From an uncultured Clostridium sp. (GTDB lineage: Bacteria; Bacillota; Clostridia; Christensenellales; Pumilibacteraceae): a DNA stretch of 8,742 nucleotides. The notes under the pieces are model-generated. The model worked only from the letters and a program-made list of their open reading frames with translations, was not told where the DNA came from and did no database searches. This document shows positions 5,715-8,742 of this stretch, piece by piece. Each line of letters starts with the position of its first letter. The stretch's first letter is position 1. The translations under genes were made by a program, and so were the position numbers. Location of the stretch: NCBI GenBank assembly GCA_900555125.1, contig USKH01000038.1, forward strand, positions 1-8,742. Direction: 5' to 3'.

Positions 5715-6968
5715 ATGACGGAGTGGATAATTCTCGGACTTGCGGCGGTAAGCGTCGTGCTGGGTGCGATTTCGCTTGCGATCGCATGCAAAAACAAGGG
5801 CATAACCGCGCTCGACGAGCGTGACAAAAAAGAAATCGTTTCGGCGTTTTCGCAGAACGTGGGCGTAATTTCGTCTGCGCTTGAAAAGTCCAACGACAAA
5901 TCGGCGGAGAATGTTGCCATAAGATTGGATTCGATGAACGTGAAAATCGAAGAGCGTAACAAGGCAATCGAAATGAGGCTGGAAGCCATGGAACGCAGTC
6001 AGGCGGAAAAACTCGAAGCCGTTCGCCAGACGCTGGAACGCAATGTCGCCGCTATGCAAAAGAGTAACGAGCAGAAACTTTCCGAAATCAAGCAGACGGT
6101 TGACGAAAAACTTACCGAAACGCTCAACGACAGATTCAAAGAATCGTTTAAGTTTTTAAGCGAGCAGCTGGAGCGGGTAAGCAAAACGGTGGGCGAAATG
6201 CAAAACATTTCCAAGGACGTGGGCAATCTCACAAAGGTTTTGTCCAACGTCAAAACAACCGGAATATTCGGCGAAATTCAGCTTGGCGCGATAATCGAGC
6301 AAATTCTTTCGCCAACGCAGTACGTCAAAAACGTCGTAACAAATAAGTCGGGGCGCGATCCCGTCGAATTCGCCGTGAAAATGCCGGGCGGAAGCGACGG
6401 AGAAGTGCTGCTTCCGATAGACTCAAAATTTCCGTACACTCTGTACAGCGATATGCTTGCGGCGTATTCTCAAAACGATTTCACGCTTTACGAAACCAAA
6501 CAAAAGGAGCTGGTGCAGCGCATTCGCGGCATGGCAAAGGACATAAAGGAAAAATACGTCTGTCCGCCGTACACCACTAATTTCGCAATCATGTTTTTGC
6601 CGATAGAAGGGTTGTATGCCGAAGTGGTAAAACTCGGTCTGGTGGAAGAACTGCAGCAAAAATATTCGGTTACCGTCGCCGGACCGACTACTATGGCTGC
6701 GCTTCTCAACAGTCTGCAAATGGGCTTCCAGACGCTTGCAATTCAGAAAAAATCCAACGAAGTATGGAGCATCCTGGGTTCGGTTCGCACCGAATTCGAG
6801 AAATTCAACGAGATTATCGAACAGGTGCGAAAGCGCATAAGCCTTGCCGACCGCGATCTCGAAGAACTTGTGGGCGTGCGTTCGCGCGCAATCGCAAAAA
6901 GACTTAAAAACGTAGCAACCGAGGAAAACGTCGAACTTATGTCGCCGGATTTTTCCAAAGACGAGTGA
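5715..6968 (+). CDS. rmuC: RmuC-family DNA recombination protein
   Basis: Membrane-anchored, coiled-coil protein with a nuclease-like domain; in Escherichia coli its loss raises inversion at short inverted repeats, and a direct biochemical activity is not settled. The 417 residues comprise one N-terminal membrane helix (about 3-25), a long charged heptad-like coiled coil (about 35-160), then the conserved RmuC core: GIFGEIQLG at 183-191 with Glu187, LLPIDSKFP with Asp236 and Lys238 resembling a PD-(D/E)xK active site, FLPIEGLYAEV around 295-304, and VAGPTTMAALLNSLQMGFQT around 321-340. The ATG at 5715 is chosen because GGAGG (5703-5707) lies seven bases upstream and the earlier ATG overlaps the promoter. 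Length is normal for the family. Two oxidoreductase genes follow on the same strand, probably by read-through, without an obvious functional link. Confidence 0.95.
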   Translation: MTEWIILGLAAVSVVLGAISLAIACKNKGITALDERDKKEIVSAFSQNVGVISSALEKSNDKSAENVAIRLDSMNVKIEERNKAIEMRLEAMERSQAEKLEAVRQTLERNVAAMQKSNEQKLSEIKQTVDEKLTETLNDRFKESFKFLSEQLERVSKTVGEMQNISKDVGNLTKVLSNVKTTGIFGEIQLGAIIEQILSPTQYVKNVVTNKSGRDPVEFAVKMPGGSDGEVLLPIDSKFPYTLYSDMLAAYSQNDFTLYETKQKELVQRIRGMAKDIKEKYVCPPYTTNFAIMFLPIEGLYAEVVKLGLVEELQQKYSVTVAGPTTMAALLNSLQMGFQTLAIQKKSNEVWSILGSVRTEFEKFNEIIEQVRKRISLADRDLEELVGVRSRAIAKRLKNVATEENVELMSPDFSKDE

Positions 6969-7051
6969 TTTTTTCTCGCGGATGAAAAGAAGAGAGCAGT
7001 CCGTAAGCTTTATCGGCAGAATAAAGGGAAATAACAAGGAGAGAGACTCAA

Positions 7052-7843
7052 ATGAAATATGTTTTAATTACCGGTGCAAACGGCGGAATGGGAAACGCAG
7101 CCGTGAAGGCGTTTGAAAAAGCCGGTTACGGCGTTTTTGCGCTCGACAAAAGCGAAGGCGAAACTCGCGAAAATGTTTTCCCGCTGGTAGCGGACATAAC
7201 CGACGAGCGGAGCGTGACAACCGCGATCGAAAAAATAAAGCAAACAACCGACGAGCTTTTTGCCGTCGTGCATTATGCCGGATTGTACATGCTGGATTCG
7301 CTTATCGAAATGCCGTCCGAGGCGTTTGAAAAGATTTTTTACGTCAATTTGTTCGGTGCGTATTACGTCAACAAGGCGGTTATGCCGCTTTTAAAAAAAG
7401 ACAGCCGTATAATAATGACCACAAGCGAGCTGGCAACTCTCGACCCGTTGCCCTTTACCGGAATTTACGCCGTCAGCAAAGCCGCACTCGACAAATACGC
7501 CTATTCTCTGGCAATGGAAGTTCAGCTTCTCGGAGTTTACGTGTCTGTGTTGCGCGCGGGCGCGGTGAAAACCAATATGCTGGGCGCAAGCACCGCCGCT
7601 CTCGAAAAATTCTGCGAAAAAACCGCGCTTTACAAGTGCAATGCCGAGCGTTTCCGCAAAATCGTGAACGACGTGGAAGCAAAAAGCGTTACGCCCGAAA
7701 AAATCGCGCAAAAAACGCTTAAAATTCTCGCAAAAAAACGCCCTGCGTTCGCCTATTCGATAAATCGCAACGGGCTTTTGCTTCTGCTTAACGCGCTTCC
7801 TAAGCGCATGCAGATGTCGGTAATCCGAAAAATATTGAAATAA
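7052..7843 (+). CDS. Short-chain dehydrogenase/reductase (SDR)
   Basis: NAD(P)-dependent oxidoreductase of the classical SDR family, 263 residues, cytoplasmic. The N-terminal Rossmann motif TGANGGMG spans residues 7-14; Asp32 at the end of the second strand favours NAD(H); Asp48 sits in the VADIT adenine pocket. The catalytic set is complete: Asn99 (VNLFG), Ser125 (TTSELA), Tyr139 and Lys143 (YAVSK). The RAGAVKTNM segment (168-176) matches the usual PG-x-x-x-T cofactor loop with Arg-Ala for the Pro. Oddity: the structural NNAG motif reads HYAG (74-77). A hydrophobic then basic C-terminus (GLLLLLNALPKRMQ) could touch the membrane. The start has AAGGAGA (7036-7042) nine bases upstream. It lies 83 bases after rmuC with no terminator between them. 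The substrate cannot be told from sequence. Confidence 0.92.
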   Translation: MKYVLITGANGGMGNAAVKAFEKAGYGVFALDKSEGETRENVFPLVADITDERSVTTAIEKIKQTTDELFAVVHYAGLYMLDSLIEMPSEAFEKIFYVNLFGAYYVNKAVMPLLKKDSRIIMTTSELATLDPLPFTGIYAVSKAALDKYAYSLAMEVQLLGVYVSVLRAGAVKTNMLGASTAALEKFCEKTALYKCNAERFRKIVNDVEAKSVTPEKIAQKTLKILAKKRPAFAYSINRNGLLLLLNALPKRMQMSVIRKILK

Positions 7844-7847
7844 AACG

Positions 7848-7871
7848 AAAAAATTGCCGGTTATTCCGGCA
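7848..7871 (-). terminator. Possible minus-strand terminator between SDR and nitroreductase
   Basis: TGCCGG (7855-7860) and CCGGCA (7866-7871) form a six-pair stem with a five-base loop. On the plus strand no T-run follows, so transcription should read on into the nitroreductase gene. On the minus strand the stem is followed by A and six T (7853-7848), which fits a short intrinsic terminator that would stop antisense transcription entering the SDR gene. The stem is short, so this may be chance. Confidence 0.35.
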
Positions 7872-7926
7872 TAAAAACAAACCGCAATCGCTTGCCGTTC
7901 GACGGTAAAGAGAGACAGAGGAGAAT

Positions 7927-8583
7927 ATGGATTTATTGCAGGCAATGGAAGAGCGTCACTCGGTACGCGCTTATTCGGATGATAAAATAGAGGGCGAAAC
8001 GCTCGCCGCCATGACTCGCGCTGTGGCGGAAGTAAACGAGCAAAGCGGACTTCGTTTTCAGCTCGTGACAAACGATGAAAAAGCGTTCGGCGGAGCGGCT
8101 GCGCATTACGGAAAGTTCGAAAACGTGAAAAATTATATCGCCGTAGTTGGTAAAAAAAGCCCCGATTTACACGAAAAGGCAGGGTATTACGGCGAAAAAC
8201 TCGTGCTTATAGCTCAGTCGCTCGGGCTTAACACCTGCTGGGTGGCACTCACCTATTCCAGAGCGAAAACGGTCTGCCGGGTAAACGAAGGCGAAAAACT
8301 TGTGCTTGTCATCGCAATAGGCTACGGAAAAACGCAGGGCGTACCCCGTAAAAGCAAAACGCCGGACAAGGTTTGCTCGTCCGACTCTCCCGCTCCCGAA
8401 TGGTTTTACCGGGGTATAGACGCCGCTTTGAAAGCACCCACCGCGCTAAATCAGCAAAAGTTTTTCTTTACGCTCAAAAACGGTACCGTTACGGCAAAAG
8501 CCGGTTTGGGTTTCTACACAAAACTCGATCTGGGAATAGCAAAGTACCATTTCGAACTCGCGTCGGGAAGAAAAGTACAGTGA
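7927..8583 (+). CDS. Nitroreductase-family flavoprotein, TM1586-like
   Basis: FMN-dependent oxidoreductase of the nitroreductase fold, 218 residues. The N-terminus has the flavin-phosphate motif RHSVRAYSDDKI (residues 10-21; Arg10, Ser12, Arg14). YYGEKLVLIAQSLGLNTCWV (87-106) and the AIGYGK turn (130-135) are typical. The AP-(S/T)-A-x-N-Q-Q motif, which in ordinary nitroreductases lies about 30 residues after the first motif, is instead near the C-terminus (APTALNQQKFFFTL, 170-183), followed by LDLGIAKYHFELASG. This arrangement is characteristic of the TM1586-type subfamily, in which one chain carries two half-domains. The ATG follows AGGAG (7919-7923) by only three bases, a tight spacing. 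It lies 83 bases after the SDR gene and is probably cotranscribed. The natural substrate is unknown; nitro or quinone reduction is only a family-level guess. Confidence 0.9.
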   Translation: MDLLQAMEERHSVRAYSDDKIEGETLAAMTRAVAEVNEQSGLRFQLVTNDEKAFGGAAAHYGKFENVKNYIAVVGKKSPDLHEKAGYYGEKLVLIAQSLGLNTCWVALTYSRAKTVCRVNEGEKLVLVIAIGYGKTQGVPRKSKTPDKVCSSDSPAPEWFYRGIDAALKAPTALNQQKFFFTLKNGTVTAKAGLGFYTKLDLGIAKYHFELASGRKVQ

Positions 8584-8742
8584 ATTTTACCGACGGAACG
8601 GTTGTTTGCGTTAAGATGTTTTGAGATATCGAAATTGTTGACGGATGTTTTCCGAAAACGTGTTTATGTACAAGTTCCTGACGTTTGTTTCTCGCTTTGT
8701 TTTGGTTTGAAAAATAAAATCGGTGAAGAGAATTTATCATAT
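8584..8742. other. Intergenic tail, nothing supported
   Basis: A/T-rich sequence after the nitroreductase stop. The only structure seen is a short A/T-rich hairpin at 8645-8661 (ATGTTTT with AAAACGT) without a good T-run. No promoter with acceptable spacing and no coding frame with a ribosome binding site is visible on either strand. Confidence 0.5.

Noticed and set aside
6423..7037. 204-codon minus-strand frame over the end of rmuC
   Set aside because: Shadow of rmuC; its composition follows the reverse complement of the rmuC codons and no domain is recognised.
7391..8071. 226-codon minus-strand frame across the SDR-nitroreductase junction
   Set aside because: Overlaps two convincing genes on the plus strand and has no family motif.
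8645..8661. A/T-rich hairpin after the nitroreductase as a terminator
   Set aside because: Seven mostly A-T pairs with a three-base loop and no run of T behind it; too weak to call.
8489..8740. 83-codon minus-strand frame at the right edge
   Set aside because: Half of it is antisense to the nitroreductase and the rest is A/T-rich intergenic sequence; no good ribosome site or motif is seen.

Overview
The window looks like chromosomal DNA from a Firmicutes bacterium, most likely an uncultured Clostridia lineage. The evidence is strong AGGAG/GGAGG ribosome binding sites, TTGACA/TATAAT promoters often carrying an extended -10 TG, A-tract/stem/T-tract intrinsic terminators, and protein families common in gut Clostridia. 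GC content is moderate. No phage gene, insertion sequence, CRISPR array, tRNA or rRNA was seen. The assignment rests on style and protein families, not on a marker gene.

Layout from left to right. (1) Bases 2-1480 hold the 3' part of an oleate hydratase gene, cut by the window edge and closed by an intrinsic terminator. (2) Bases 1561-3552 form a two-gene unit: an AraC-family regulator with a cupin sensing domain, followed after 17 bases by a signal-peptide-less GH5 glycoside hydrolase. It is preceded by tandem promoters with a 21-bp-spaced direct repeat between them, and ends in a terminator. (3) Bases 3598-4105 are gene-poor. On the minus strand they hold a candidate 60-codon small protein and, just upstream of it, a foldable RNA-like region ending in a T-run, which looks like an attenuator or a terminated small RNA. 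A perfect 14-bp palindrome flanked by 10-bp direct repeats lies against the promoter of the next gene. (4) Bases 4106-5566 encode a MATE efflux transporter with its own promoter and terminator. (5) Bases 5651-8583 hold rmuC behind a near-consensus promoter, then an SDR oxidoreductase and a TM1586-type nitroreductase, all on the plus strand with 83-bp gaps and no plus-strand terminator seen between them. The last 159 bases hold no supported gene.

The genes do not form one pathway. The clearest functional unit is regulator plus GH5 enzyme: an AraC-type sugar sensor that probably controls its own transcription and that of one cytoplasmic glycosidase. The least explained part is the minus-strand small ORF with its structured leader and the palindromic site at 4007-4041. 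No clearly new multi-gene system was found; the best candidates for something undescribed are those two intergenic structures.
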